From contig NC_056528.1 in the NCBI RefSeq assembly GCF_019175285.1, positions 46,566,587 to 46,630,586 of the forward strand: a stretch of 64,000 bases of DNA, read 5' to 3'. Source of the DNA: Sceloporus undulatus. Its lineage: Eukaryota > Chordata > Lepidosauria > Squamata > Phrynosomatidae. Positions 11,250 to 21,569 of the stretch are shown here, in pieces. Position numbers and translations under genes: made by a program. Below the pieces are notes generated by a model. It was not told the DNA's origin, ran no database searches, and worked only from the letters and a program-made list of their open reading frames with translations. How positions within the stretch are numbered: position 1 is the first letter of the stretch; every line of letters begins with the position of its first letter.

Positions 11250-11340
11250 AACATAATAATTATATAAAAATATACATATCAGTATAATATATAAGCAACC
11301 ATAGGAGTTAAAGTGAAATAAAGGTGCTATAAGAGTATAC
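10566..11340. repeat. AT-rich tandem array, six units of about 115-175 bp
   Basis: A conserved core of about 60 bp (AAGCAACCATAGGAGTTAAA, GTGGAATAATGGTGC, TATAAGAGTATATTTTGC) starts near 10566, 10681, 10857, 10993, 11134 and 11295. Units are separated by (TA)n tracts of changing length, one with a (CA)n stretch (about 11066-11091). The array ends about 200 bp before the promoter. Confidence 0.85.
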
Positions 11341-11365
11341 TTTGCTATATGAAATATACTGTATA

Positions 11366-11369
<4 letters not shown>

Positions 11370-11412
<43 letters not shown>
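11370..11412. repeat. (TA)n microsatellite
   Basis: About 21 TA units, about 140 bp upstream of the CpG island. Confidence 0.9.
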
Positions 11413-11414
<2 letters not shown>

Positions 11415-11689
11415 GCTCTATAATGTTATATTTCCCTCCCTTTCCTTCCCTTTTTTGCACCTTGGATCCAGAAAACCCTCCCTCCCGAGCAGCTTTCCCC
11501 TTCTCTTCTGTGCAGAAGATAAAACTCCTCCTCCTCCTCGCCCTTGACATAATCATCCCGTCGCTTGCCGCGCCCGCCCGCATGCCTCCCTTCCTTTGCC
11601 TTCACGCGCCCGCCCGCTCGGCTTTTCCCCCCTCGGTCTGTCGGTGGCGCTGGGGCGGGCGGCAGTGCGCATGCGCGGGAGGCCGCATT

Positions 11690-11812
11690 CCATCATGGCG
11701 GAGCCGTCTGAGCGGAGCTGTTCCTGCGGCGGCGGCGGAGGAGAAGGAGACGGCGGCGCTGCTGCTGCTGCTGCCGGGCGGAGGAAGCTCTGAGGCGGCG
11801 CTTGGGCTCCTG
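11690..11812 (+). other. FNDC3C1: Exon 1 (5' UTR, non-coding); 5' boundary approximate
   Basis: GC-rich sequence ends in a good donor CTG|GTGAGG at 11812/11813. The long gap to the first coding exon and the first-exon CpG island fit the usual FNDC3 architecture. The reading frame that is open here ends at 11793, so it cannot be joined to the main protein. The transcription start is not visible directly; 11690 is a guess from the YY1-type element. Confidence 0.7.
11695..11793 (+). promoter_or_regulatory. uORF in exon 1 (32 codons plus stop)
   Basis: An ATG embedded in ATCATGGCGG has G at +4 and opens a 32-codon frame rich in Gly and Ala, ending at TGA 11791-11793, inside exon 1. If transcription starts upstream of 11695, ribosomes meet this frame before the real start in exon 2, so it may lower translation. 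The ATG overlaps the YY1-type element, so it may instead lie at or before the start site. Confidence 0.5.
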
Positions 11813-12082
11813 GTGAGGGCCCAGGCCTGGGCTATCTCAGCCTGGGAGGCCGGGGGTCTCCGTGGGGCGTTTGGGGGGTCTCCGGGGCTTCTGGGTGGGG
11901 CTGCAACCCTCCATCTTCTTCCCTTCTCCTAAAACCTTGGCTAAACCCGCATCTCTCGAACCCAGATCCTCCTTTCACAACCCTTCCCTCTTTCCTCCTC
12001 CGCAGCTGAGCCCCTTTTTCTCAACCCCCCCAAAAAACCCTTCCCATCCCCCCTTTTTAACCCAAGAGTCCTCTTTTTCTTT

Positions 12083-12675
12083 CCCGGACACGTCCTCCAT
12101 TTCATCCAGGTCCTCCATTTTGGCCAGTGGGCACCTCTTCCATTTCAGCCTTCTTTCCAGGAGGGATTTTTTTTAAAAAAAAAAAGTCCTCCATTTTTGG
12201 CCAGTGTCCTCCTTTTCCAGGACGCGTCCTCCATTTCAGCCTTCTCTCCAGGATGGATCCCAAAAGGCCCTCCGTTTTTAAGCGCATTCAGGGTGACCAG
12301 GCGCCCTCCTTTTCCAGGATGCGTCCTCCATCTGTCCAAAAGGTCCTCCATTTTTGGCCACCGACCTCCTTTTCCAGGACACGTCCTCCATTTCAAGCTT
12401 TCTGTCCAGGAAGGATTTCCAAAAGGTCCACTATTTTATTGCCAGTGTTATCCTTTTCCAGGACACGTCCTCCATTTTATCCATCTCTCCAGGAGGGAAT
12501 TCCAAAAGGTCCTCCATTTGTGAGTAAGATCAAGGAGCACATTCAGGGCAGCCAACGTCCTCCTTTTCTTGGGCATGTCCTCCATTCCAGATTCCAAAAG
12601 CCCTCCTTTTTAAAACACATTTAGGGCGGCCAGTGTCCTCCTTTTCCAGGACATGCCCTCCATTTCAGCCTTCTG
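12083..12675. repeat. Pyrimidine-rich minisatellite at the start of intron 1
   Basis: Repeated phrases TCCTCCTTTTCCAGGACACG, TCCTCCATTTCAGCCTTCT and CCAAAAGGTCCTCCATTTTT alternate in imperfect units of about 60-80 bp. Degraded echoes continue near 12778-12915 (TTTTTCCTGGACATGTCCTA). Chance open frames run through it in both directions because of its low complexity. Confidence 0.8.
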
Positions 12676-12921
12676 AAACTAAACATCTCATTTGGAGCAT
12701 TGACTAAGAAACATGGATTTATATTGATATGAGTATTTAGCTTCTATGTGTTGTAACGCTTTACACTGTTCTTGAATGTCCTACATTTTACGGTGCCTTG
12801 TCCTCTTTTGCAGTTAGAACATGTGGTCATATGGTTGTCCCCCCTCCAGATGTCCACTTTTTCCTGGACATGTCCTACATTCCAACCTTTCTGCCCCAAA
12901 GGTCTTCCATCCTCGACTGGG

Positions 12922-13120
12922 AAGCACGGATTTCCGACTTATGGCAACCCTATCCTGGGGTTTCTTCCTTGGCAAGGTTTGTGCAGAGGAGGTTTGCCTT
13001 TGCCTTCCCCTGAGGCTGAGAGAGTGTGACTTCTTGCCCAAGGTTGACCAGTGGGTTTCATGGCCAAGCTGGGAATCAAACCCTGGTCTCCAGAGGCATA
13101 GTCCAACACTCAAACCATCT
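12922..13120 (-). mobile_element. tRNA/BovB-tailed SINE
   Basis: TTCCGACTTATGGCAACCCT, GCAGAGGAGGTTTGCCTTTG, GGAATCAAACCCTGGTCTCC and AGTCCAACACTCAAACCA. Confidence 0.8.
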
Positions 13121-13144
13121 TTCAGGGACCCTTTAGGGTCGCCG

Positions 13145-13222
13145 TATTTATTTATTTAGCGTATTTATACCCTGCTCTTCAGCCAGAAGGACTCTCAAAG
13201 CAGCTTACAGATAGACATTTCA
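13145..13222 (-). mobile_element. CR1/L2-type LINE 3' tail
   Basis: TATTTATTTATTTAGCGTAT, then TATACCCTGCTCTTCAGCC and CTCTCAAAGCAGCTTACA, the complement of the common LINE tail. Confidence 0.55.
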
Positions 13223-13317
13223 CAACTTGGAAGGCATGCAGCAGCAACGCCAAGACTTGGCTGGGTTGCCTAGAACGCAAGTTGGCATAAGATACACTTA
13301 AAAGTGTAACAACCAAA

Positions 13318-13737
13318 ATGGTGAAGGGTCTGGAAACCATGAAGCCCTATGAGGAAGGACTTAGGGAACTGGGGATGTTTACTCTGGAGAAGAGAAGGTT
13401 AAGAGGGGATATGATAGCCCTGTTTAAATATTTGAAGGGATGTCACATTGAGGAGGGAGCAAGCTTATTTCCTGCTGCTCCAGAGACTAGGACCGAGAGC
13501 AATGGATGCAAGCTATGGGAAAAGAGATTCCACCTCAACATTAGGGCTGTCCGACAGTGGAACAAACTCCCTCAATGGAGTGTAGTGGAGTCTTCCTCCT
13601 TGGAGGTCTTTAAGCAGAGGCTGGATGGCCATCTGTCAATGGGGATACTTTGATTGGGATTGGGATTTCCTGCATGGCAGAATGGGGTTGGACTGGATGG
13701 CCCTTGCGGTCTCTTCCAACTCTACGATTCTATGAAA
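13318..13737 (+). mobile_element. CR1 LINE 3' end with remnant ORF
   Basis: A 111-codon open frame reads PYEEGLRELGMFTLEKRRLR, then GDMIALFKYLKG, RQWNKLPQWSVVESSSLEVF and KQRLDGHLS, the terminal coding block often found in CR1-associated sequence. It is followed by GGTTGGACTGGATGGCCCTT and TCTTCCAACTCTACGATTCT, the hallmark CR1 3' end. It is a 5'-truncated copy. Confidence 0.75.
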
Positions 13738-13744
13738 ATTGGCA

Positions 13745-13825
13745 TAACTGTATTTATTGATTTATGGGATTTATATCCTGCCTGCCTCCCCTAATGGGAT
13801 TCAAGGCGGCTTCAACCAACCAAGT
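13745..13825 (-). mobile_element. CR1/L2-type LINE 3' tail
   Basis: TATTTATTGATTTATGGGAT, then ATATCCTGCCTGCCTCCCC and GATTCAAGGCGGCTTC, the complement of a LINE 3' end. Confidence 0.5.
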
Positions 13826-13884
13826 ATCTCCACAGCAGCCCTTGGGGTTTTGCAAAGAGCCTCTCTAAGCTGTTCTTATGCTTA

Positions 13885-14645
13885 AGGAATTCTTCTGCTC
13901 CTATTGCCCATCGCCACCTATGGATATGAGAGCTGGACAGTGAAGAAAGCCAGCAAAGAAAATCAGCTCATTGGAGATGTGGTCCTGGAGAAGAGTGCTA
14001 AGAATGCCTTGGATGGCCAGAAAGAGACAAATGGGCTCTTAAACAGAACAAACCTAAACTCTCCCTGGAAGCCAAGATGACAAAACTGAGGCTGTCGTAC
14101 TTTGGCCACATCATGAGAAGCCATGACTCACTAGAAAAGACATGAATGCTAGGAAATGTAGAAGGTAGTAGAAAGAAAGGAAGACCATATGTCATATGGA
14201 TGGACTCAGTCAGAGACCATGGACCTGCATCTACAAGACTTAAGCAGAGCAGTGGAGGACGGTGGGTCTTGGAGATGTGCTGAAGTCAACTCAAGGGCAG
14301 TTAACAACAACAACCAATGTTTACACTCTTCTTTAAGATGTGGTGCTGGAGAAGAGTGGGCTTCTAAAAAGAGCAATGGATGGGTCTTGGAGAAGATCAG
14401 GTCCAAGCTCTCCCTGGAACCCAAGATGACTAAGCTGAGGTTGTCCTGTTTTGGCCACTTCGTGAGAAGACAGGACTTGCCAGGTAAAGAGGAGGGCAAT
14501 AGGAATAAAGGAAGATTGCATCCCAGATGGATAGACTCAGTCAGAGAAGCCGTCTGTGAGTCTGCAGGAGCTGAGGATGGAGTGACTTGGAGGCCTCTCA
14601 TACATAGGGTTGCAGTGGGTTGAAGTCAGTTTGATGGCAACTAAG
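13885..14645 (+). mobile_element. BovB (RTE) LINE 3' coding region, two tandem partial copies
   Basis: The first copy (to about 14325) reads PIATYGYESWTVKKASKE, a region around LSYFGHIMRSHDS, and SRKKGRPYVIWMDSVRD. The second (about 14335-14645) repeats LEPKMTKLRLSCFGHFVRR, NRNKGRLHPRWIDSVREA and TWRPLIHRVAVG. Both match the BovB ORF2 C-terminus (YESWT, QYFGHLMRR, GRQRMRWLD). Stops interrupt both, so they are dead copies. Confidence 0.7.
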
Positions 14646-17384
14646 AACAAAAAAAGCCTCACTGCTCTTTTAAAGATCTTTCCCCCAGGCCCTGTTACTG
14701 TACTCCAGAAAAACCAGTAGCCCCAGTCCCTCTCCACTGGTGTCCCTCTCCACTGGTATCCCACCCCCAGCATCCTCCAAACTCACCCTCTCATTGCCAG
14801 ATTTTCCTCTTTCTCTTTGCACCCCCCCAAAGCTATCCTCCGGTTCCTGGAGTGGGTCTTTTTATTTCTACTTTCATTTCTTCTTTCTCCTAGCCCTTCT
14901 TTATCTCTTCTACCCACTGCATTTCTTTTTCCATGGCTGGGCACAGCCGGGGTTAGATAAGGAAGCAGGATTCAGGATGAGCGGCATGAGGAATCAGTGT
15001 CAGGAATGGGAGCCACTGGGATGAGTAATGGAGGAATTTAATGGGAAGGTCTGTAGAGGGGAAAGACAAAATTGCAGGGTAGACGCAAGAATTGAAATAG
15101 GTGGGTTGGTGTCAGAGGGATTGGTGGACAGTAGAGGAGTGTATACAGCTGGGTTGTGTGAGGTTACAAGGTGTATCAATGGGGGAGATTGGGGATATGA
15201 GGGCGAGAGAGGATGGAGCTCTAGGTGGTCAGGGGAAAAGAAAAGGCTGAAGAGGGGATCTTGGAGTAGAGGAGAATACAGGTGGATTTGCTGAAAGGGG
15301 AGGGTAGGCCTTGAAGGGAACCAGAGTTCATTGAAACAACCCTGGATTGTTTGGGATTGTTTAGGTGAATGTATAGGTGTCCAGTGAACGTGTACTGGAT
15401 CCAAATTGCAGGAAGCTGGTTTAAAGTGCTGCGTGTCTAGATTTTTGGTTGCTGAATGGACTCAAATGCAAAATGCCAAGGCTCTTTGTGCTTGAGCTGG
15501 GAGGTTATACTGTATCTGACAATTAAAGTGGGCAAAAGGAGTTAGGTATGCGAAGAGAAATATGCCTGGATTTATGGGTGGATGAGAAGATTATAAAGGA
15601 ACTCAGATTCTTATACTGTACAAAAGAACTTGAATCAGGAGTTCAGGAGTCGAAGCCCAACTTTACACATTCCTGTGAATCCTTTTCATGTAGCCGGAAG
15701 CCCCTTGGAGTGTGGAAAATAAGTTCCCAGGAGTATCCCCTTCTCCTTTGCTTCTTCTGGCATGCTCCAGAGTGTCCCTTTGGAAAGAGGTTCTTCTGCT
15801 CCTGTTACCTTTTGGAAGAAAGCTCTGGGAGGACTCTTCTGTCTTTCCTTTTGGTCACTGCTCTTGCTCATTATTAGTAAGGGGACAGGAGGAGGGTGCT
15901 ATCTTTCCCTTCTCTGCTTTCCTCCGCTTCTACACACCCCTCCCTCTCGGTGCTGCTCTGTCTGAATGCCACGTAGCCTTCTAGCTATTCCCCTTGGACT
16001 TGAGTGAGTGCACAGCTACTAAACATCCAAAACCTTCCCCAACTTTTCTCACCAGGAAAAAGGTAGGTGCTGTAATCAGCTGCTGTGACTAAAGAGAGTG
16101 TTTTTTATTACCTTATCCTGCTTTGTTGCTTTTCCTTTGGAGATTGGTGGCCAAGGCCAGAAAGATAGTCATGGATCATTTAGCGGGGGGCTAACTCAGA
16201 ATGGCAGGCTTCAGATCCGTCTTTCTCGGTTATTTAACGGTGGGAGAGTCAGCTGATGGAAACCCCCATTTCTGGACCGAGACGTCTCTCTTGCAACCCC
16301 CTCCCTCAACATATGGCAAGCAGTGTGCGTTTCCATAATCTTGCCAACTGGCTGCTGCTGACGCAAAAGCTGGCAGGTGTACTTAACTCAGTGTTTGCAT
16401 TTCCTGTTTGCATCCATATTCCTTTCTAAGTTCGTATTTCTGTCTTTACATTTAAGCAACACACATCTCTGTTTTATGCCAGTGTTCGTTTCTTATTATT
16501 GATTGAAAAGGATTTTTGGATAGTGTCAGCTTTGTTCATGTATTCAGGCTCTTCAGCTGATAAATACATATGCAAACTTAGGATGGCAGACTGCAATTCA
16601 ATATTTAGAACAAAAAGCAACTTCGTTCTTTACTTGTCACAGAGCAACCTTGAAGCCTAGGCAGGTATAAACGGTTTTGCTCCTTATGTTCTGTCAAGCA
16701 GCTATAAGTGCTAAGAACAGGAAGGTAGTTGAATTTGGGCCTGAAATTGTCATTCTGTAAGTACTGATTGTGCTTACTGAAAAATCAGCATTGTTTGATA
16801 TTTAGTCTTTACATTTTCCCTGACCAATTTAAACTTTCTTTGGCTATGACTTGCTTCAGGGTATTAGGCACATCTCCCTCTCCCCACTTAAATTTGAGGT
16901 GACTATTAAGAAGCTATAGCCTAATATAGTCAGCTAGAATCTGAGAATTAATAGTTTGTAATTCTCTGCTCAGTCATGATTCCACTTAGGAAGGAGAAAT
17001 GAAGACTCTCTCCATCAGTCTTCATTATTATGGTCAATTACCATTTTGGATAAACTGTATTTTCTCAGCCTGAGTCCTGCATGTGTAAGGGATAAGAACA
17101 ATGGCCTGTAGTCTTCTTCTTTTTCTTGCAGTTGCAGAAGTAATGTGTCTTACTCTTTGAACATTTTGAAAGCAGTCATAAATATCAATATTTTTAAATC
17201 TCTCTTAATTTTCTTCTATGAATATCAAAGCAGAATCTTAAACTCTTGCAGCAAAGCTTGTGAAGGACATTATATTAGTAGAGGTAGAGGTAGTCCAAGT
17301 CTGTACAGTTTTCCACTACAATTTACATGAAGTTAACATCATAATAAAAAACATTATAGTACCATATATTCTTCATTTGCTTCC
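14646..17384. other. Intron 1, nothing recognised
   Basis: Strand-skewed in part: 15010-15300 is purine-rich on the plus strand, which opens a long but low-complexity frame on the minus strand. No gene, RNA or repeat could be named. Confidence 0.4.
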
Positions 17385-17450
17385 GTGGACGAAAGCTCAT
17401 GCTGCCAACTTCTTTCTTTCAGTTAGTCTCAAAGGTGGTACAAGATCTCA
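17385..17450 (+). repeat. Interspersed repeat fragment (GTTAGTCTC family)
   Basis: GACGAAAGCTCATGCTGCCA, then CAGTTAGTCTCAAAGGTGGT. Confidence 0.55.
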
Positions 17451-18703
17451 ATAGTAGCATATAGCTAACTTTAAAAACCCTTTTATGATGACATGAAGGT
17501 AGGTGCCAAGTGAGCTTTCTTGGGGAGTGCATTCTGCAGTTGGGATGCTGCCACCAAGTGGGAGACCTCTTGCAGCTCAAATCAGTTTTGGTCAAACTGG
17601 TGCCTTGCAGAAATTTAGACTATAGCTCTGTCATCCTTAATGGTTGGCCATGATAACTTGGGGCCAATCATTGGAATTCAAAACATCTTGAGGTTGACAT
17701 GTTGGGGAAAATTTCCAGTTCCTTACTTTGTCACATACAGTGAGCTAGAGGTGAGATGTCCAATGTCTGATAAAAGAACATTTGGGGACTGATTGTACTT
17801 GCAGTGATTTAACTTAAAATACAGAAGCTGCAGTTATTTATCTTTATGGAAACAATGTACCTTGGTTCCAAATGGCTATCCAAAAAAAAGTGATCCACAT
17901 GCACAAATGTGTTTCCAGATGTGGATCACCTTGACGTATTTGTAAAAAGGTGCTGAAATTTTGTTTTTGCTTATGGTAGGTCTTGAGAGCACAATTTTCT
18001 GAGTGCCTGGATAGTGGACCATCTTTTAACTGCATGTATGCTGCTTTGAATTCCATGATGGGAGAGTGCTTGAATATACATGAATAACAATCAGAATTAC
18101 TCCTACAGTGTTCTGGATTCAGTTTTCTTGGGCAAATTGTTGGGAGCTAAAATACATTTCCCTCCCATCACCTTCTTTACAGCCTGCGATTTGTGATAGA
18201 GTTGGCCAAGGTCAAGATGTTTGGTTTTCGACTGTTATCTCTTCTGCAGGCCAGGCTTGAAATGAAAAGTTTGGGATTACTGGGTGAGGAAAACACTTAA
18301 CACTGTATTGCATTCCTGAAGAGCTGATTATAGAGGGAGGGATAATTTAGTCTCTTCTTCATGTTAACACAAGTCTTTGTTTGTGTAAGTATAGATGCAC
18401 CATTTCTTGGTGATTTTGCAGCCCGGTCGTTTCAGAAACTGCGTGTCATGGGAAGTCTTAAGGACCTTCAGGTTTGCACAGATGTTGCACACAAATGATG
18501 ATTTTAGAGATCAGGGTCTTTCTCCGACATCAGCACAAATATTTAATTTGGCAGGGGAATGGGAGGATCAGTAGGTCAGATGAAAAGGAGGAGGAAAGAG
18601 GGAAGACTTGCATTGTGCTGCTTAGGAAACAGCTGCTCTGGGATGGCAAGGACTTGGGCATAGTCTTCAGTTGCATCTCCTGAAGTGAGCAGAGGACCTA
18701 GAG
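17451..18703. other. Intron 1, nothing recognised
   Basis: Single-copy-looking sequence with only short chance open frames. Confidence 0.4.
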
Positions 18704-18838
18704 CAGTGGTTTCCAAACTTCTGTCTTCCAGATGTCTTGGACTTTGCCTCCCAGAATTCCTGACTGTAGGCCAAGCTGGCTCCGGCTTCTGGGAACTGAA
18801 GTCCAAATCACTCGGAGGACCAAAGTTGGGAATCATTG
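18704..18838. mobile_element. hAT-type MITE, 135 bp
   Basis: Termini CAGTGGTTTCCAAACTT and AAGTTGGGAATCATTG are inverted repeats typical of hAT elements. The internal arms TTGGACTTTGCCTCCCAG and CTGGGAACTGAAGTCCAAA are also inverted. The 8-bp flanks ACCTAGAG and ATCTAGAA agree at 6 of 8 positions, a decayed target-site duplication. Confidence 0.8.
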
Positions 18839-18934
18839 ATCTAGAATATATGGTACTCTTAGTACTTATGTAAGATTAGTGCAGCTGAACCTTTTTATGA
18901 GCTGGATGAGACCAAGGATATCTCCCCCAGCCCT

Positions 18935-19169
18935 GAGAGCCATGATGGTGTAGTGGTTTGAGTGTTGGACTAGGACTCTGGAGACCAGGGTTTGAATCCC
19001 AGCTGAGCCATCAAACCCATTGGGTGACCTTGGGCAAATGGCATTCCCTCAGCCTCAGAGGATGGCAATGACAAGCCTCCTTTGAAGAAACCTGAAAACC
19101 CTGTGATGGGTCTGCTTTACGGTTGCCTTATGTTGGAAACGACTTGAAGGCACACAACAACAACAACAA
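18935..19169 (+). mobile_element. tRNA/BovB-tailed SINE, full length
   Basis: The best copy in the window: A-box region TGGTGTAGTGGTTTGAGTG, B box GGTTTGAATCC, central CCTCAGAGGATGGCAATG, a BovB-like end GTTGGAAACGACTTGAAGG and an ACACAACAACAAC tail. The tail similarity implies mobilisation by BovB/RTE reverse transcriptase. Confidence 0.92.
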
Positions 19170-19440
19170 ATGAGGACAGTAACATCTCCTCATGCCCCTT
19201 CCCATTTTCCCATGCCCTCCTTGTAACCAAGATCATGTCCATGAAATCAGAACAGTTGTATTCTCTTCTTGTTAACCTGTGTTTTCATTCTCCTCTCTCT
19301 GCTGTTTTGAAGCCATACATTAGATTGTAAACTCCTTGAGGCAGGGACTTGTCTTGTACTCTGCGAACGACAGTGTACACTGCTGGTGCTAGATAAATCA
19401 CTACTAAGATGGCTTGGGTCCAGGTTAATTGAAGGACCGT

Positions 19441-19688
19441 ATTTCCCTTTATGAGCCAATTAGAGCGCCAGGGCTGCATCTGCACTGCAGAATTAATACA
19501 GTTTGACACCACTTTAACTGCTATGGGTCAATGATATGGAATTCTGGGAACTGTAATTTTGTGAGACAATTTTGTGCCTCTGGTGCCACAACAAACTACA
19601 AATCCCATGGCAGTTAAAGTGGTGTCAAACTATTATTTCTGCAGTGCAGATGCAGCCCTGGCGCTCTAATTGGCTCATAAAGGGAGAT
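19441..19688. mobile_element. Long palindromic MITE, 248 bp
   Basis: The outer arms, about 75 bp each, are nearly perfect complements: CCCTTTATGAGCCAATTAGA...GCATCTGCACTGCAG on the left and CTGCAGTGCAGATGCAGCCC...TTGGCTCATAAAGGG on the right, with CACCACTTTAACTGC / GCAGTTAAAGTGGTG inside. The arms extend about 30 bp beyond where related copies end. Confidence 0.8.
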
Positions 19689-21231
19689 ATCAATTGTGCA
19701 ATTCAGATTTTAAAGTTTGCATAGAGTTTTTAAAATACATTTTAGTGTTTTAATGTAACTTTATACATTGTTTAGTGCTTTTTAAAATGTTATGTTTATA
19801 CTTCTTAATGTTTTATACTGTTTTTAATTGGATTTCCTGCCAGCCATTTTGCTTGTCTATATTGGGACGAAGGCAGGATAATAATAGTAACAAATAATAG
19901 CAACACTATTGTAATCCAGCACTTTGGTTCCAAATAGAAGCCAGCCACAGAATGAAGACCTTCCCCATGTAATTCTCCCAGCAGTTGATATTTGCAGAAG
20001 AGTAACACCTCTAATCTTAAAAGCATCCTAGGTGATAATTGCAGTGTAATGGATTGCTGCAAAAGGCACATATGGAATTTATTTTGGTTTGCTTGGCCTT
20101 TAGGAACTGTGTCCTTAATCTGTCCCCAATTTTATTGGGCTCTAGAGGCATACTGTGAAGATGATACCAGTAAGGAAGATCTGGTGCTGGCAGGGTTTGC
20201 TAGAGTCTTGATATTCAAAATGGCTTGAGCACAAAAACTTGGTGCCAGATCATTTTTTCCATACTCAAAAGAGAACCTGAGTCAAATTAGGGCTTTAACC
20301 TTTTTGAAGGTTCCCATTGCCAATCAAACTTTCCATTTCCTATAGATTTTTATAAATTGCTGGTTTTATTTTTATTTGAAGAACAGCTGCGTACAGGTGG
20401 CTGCTTTGATTATTATATGTTTAAAAAAATTTGCTTAATGTGTTCCCCATTATTTTTCCCTCATTTCCCATAGTAAATTACAATCAAGCCTTGCGGGGAA
20501 GAAAGTCCCCACTGGCCTGCTGCCAGGTACCTAAGCATTTGCAAAATCGTTTGGAAATAGCTCTTAAAAGTAGCTGGTAGAAACTGAGTTGTAGTCTTGC
20601 TTTCAGTCCCTGTATCCATTTGATATTTCTGCATGAAGACAAGGCCAGATCTGTGCTGTGGGCCAGGTAAAAACACAGAGATAGGGACGAGTCTTGTTTA
20701 TGCGTAGGGACAGCAGAAGACTCAGGGTAGCGCAACTGTGCTGAGTACCATTCATTTATTTGTTTCAGTTTATGTTCCATCTTTCTGCAAGGCAGCTAAC
20801 TGTGGTGAAAATCAATAGCAAAATAAAAGAACAGACAAAGCAAATCAACACACTAACAGCATCTGCATCAAAGCTTGCTGGCTTGCATCTCTAGTTCCTG
20901 TGACTGGAACTCTGGTCGTGGGACATTCCTGCAGTTATGCAAACCAGATGTAGATCTAGAGGAAGGTAGGTTGGATGTTTGGGTTTCGCTTCTATGTATT
21001 GGCCATACACCTTGTATTAGCAAGGCATTGAAGACGAAGAATATGGCTGTTCATTGCTCTGATCGGTAGTGCTCAGTATATGCAACATGGGCAGTTTCCA
21101 GTGTTGTTCCACACACATCGTATGGGAGGTAGACGAGAAGAAGTACTAGCTGCATAGTTTGGTTTGTGTGTTCCATTAACAGAGCTGTGGATACTTGACA
21201 TTTTTTGAAAACATATATGATAAAATATATA
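19689..21231. other. Intron 1, mostly unassigned; LINE-tail-like ends
   Basis: The stretch 19690-19900 resembles an AT-rich LINE 3' tail (TTTTATACTGTTTTTAATTG, then CGAAGGCAGGATAATAATAG). About 20750-20845 resembles a reverse LINE tail (TTCATTTATTTGTTTCAG). The rest is unassigned. Confidence 0.4.
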
Positions 21232-21567
21232 CAGTGGTCCCTCCACATTGGCTGGGGTTAGGGGTCAAGGACCCCCTGAATGTGGCAAAAATGCAAATAA
21301 CAAAACACTATTCTTTTTACTTAAGAAGACACCTCTTTAGGAATCTACAGGCCCTCCAGTGCAACTCTGTGGTCAACATCTGGCAGCAGTCACATTCATG
21401 CTGCAAGACCCACAAATGCCTAGAGAAGTGGTTTCCCTAGTCTAGAGCTTCTAGGTTCTCTATCAGTTGTTCTGGAGGACCTAGCGGTTCCTAGGGAGAA
21501 CATATTAACCAAAGACACAAATAATCAAATCCACAAAAGTCAAAACTGCAAATATAGAGGGCCACTG
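21232..21567. mobile_element. Mariner/Tigger-type MITE, 336 bp
   Basis: Termini CAGTGGTCCCTCCACATTGG and ATAGAGGGCCACTG flanked by TA on both sides (21230-21231, 21568-21569), as expected for Tc1/mariner insertion. A related element is at 24853-25209. Confidence 0.8.
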
Positions 21568-21569
21568 TA

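Larger units (their letters stand above)
11555..11830 (+). promoter_or_regulatory. FNDC3C1: CpG-island promoter of the FNDC3-family gene
   Basis: A sharp switch from TA-rich repeats to GC- and CpG-rich DNA marks this block. It contains a perfect palindromic NRF1-type site GCGCATGCGC at 11667-11676 and a YY1-type element CCATCATGGCGGAGC at 11690-11704, a combination typical of TATA-less housekeeping promoters in which YY1 sites lie at or just after the start site. No TATA box is evident. Transcription probably begins close to 11660-11700 (inferred). The island ends shortly after the exon 1 donor. Confidence 0.8.

Noticed and set aside
10730-11254. Tyr/Ile-rich minus-strand frames
   Set aside because: They are translations of (TA)n repeats.
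11342-11932. 196-codon plus-strand frame across the TA repeat and promoter
   Set aside because: It crosses a (TA)n repeat, the CpG island and the exon 1 donor. The encoded sequence is low-complexity and inconsistent with transcription starting in the island.
12127-12624. Long frames on both strands in the intron 1 minisatellite
   Set aside because: They arise from tandem repeats lacking stops. The same phrases repeat in each unit and no splice or homology support exists.
14189-14623. 144-codon plus-strand frame as a host gene
   Set aside because: It matches the BovB ORF2 C-terminus and sits in a duplicated BovB relic.
15000-15404. 134-codon minus-strand frame rich in Pro/Ser/His
   Set aside because: The plus strand here is purine-rich and therefore stop-poor in complement. 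No domain or homology is recognisable.
18945-19000. Functional tRNA gene
   Set aside because: The A and B boxes are present but no cloverleaf or terminator follows. The sequence continues as a SINE.
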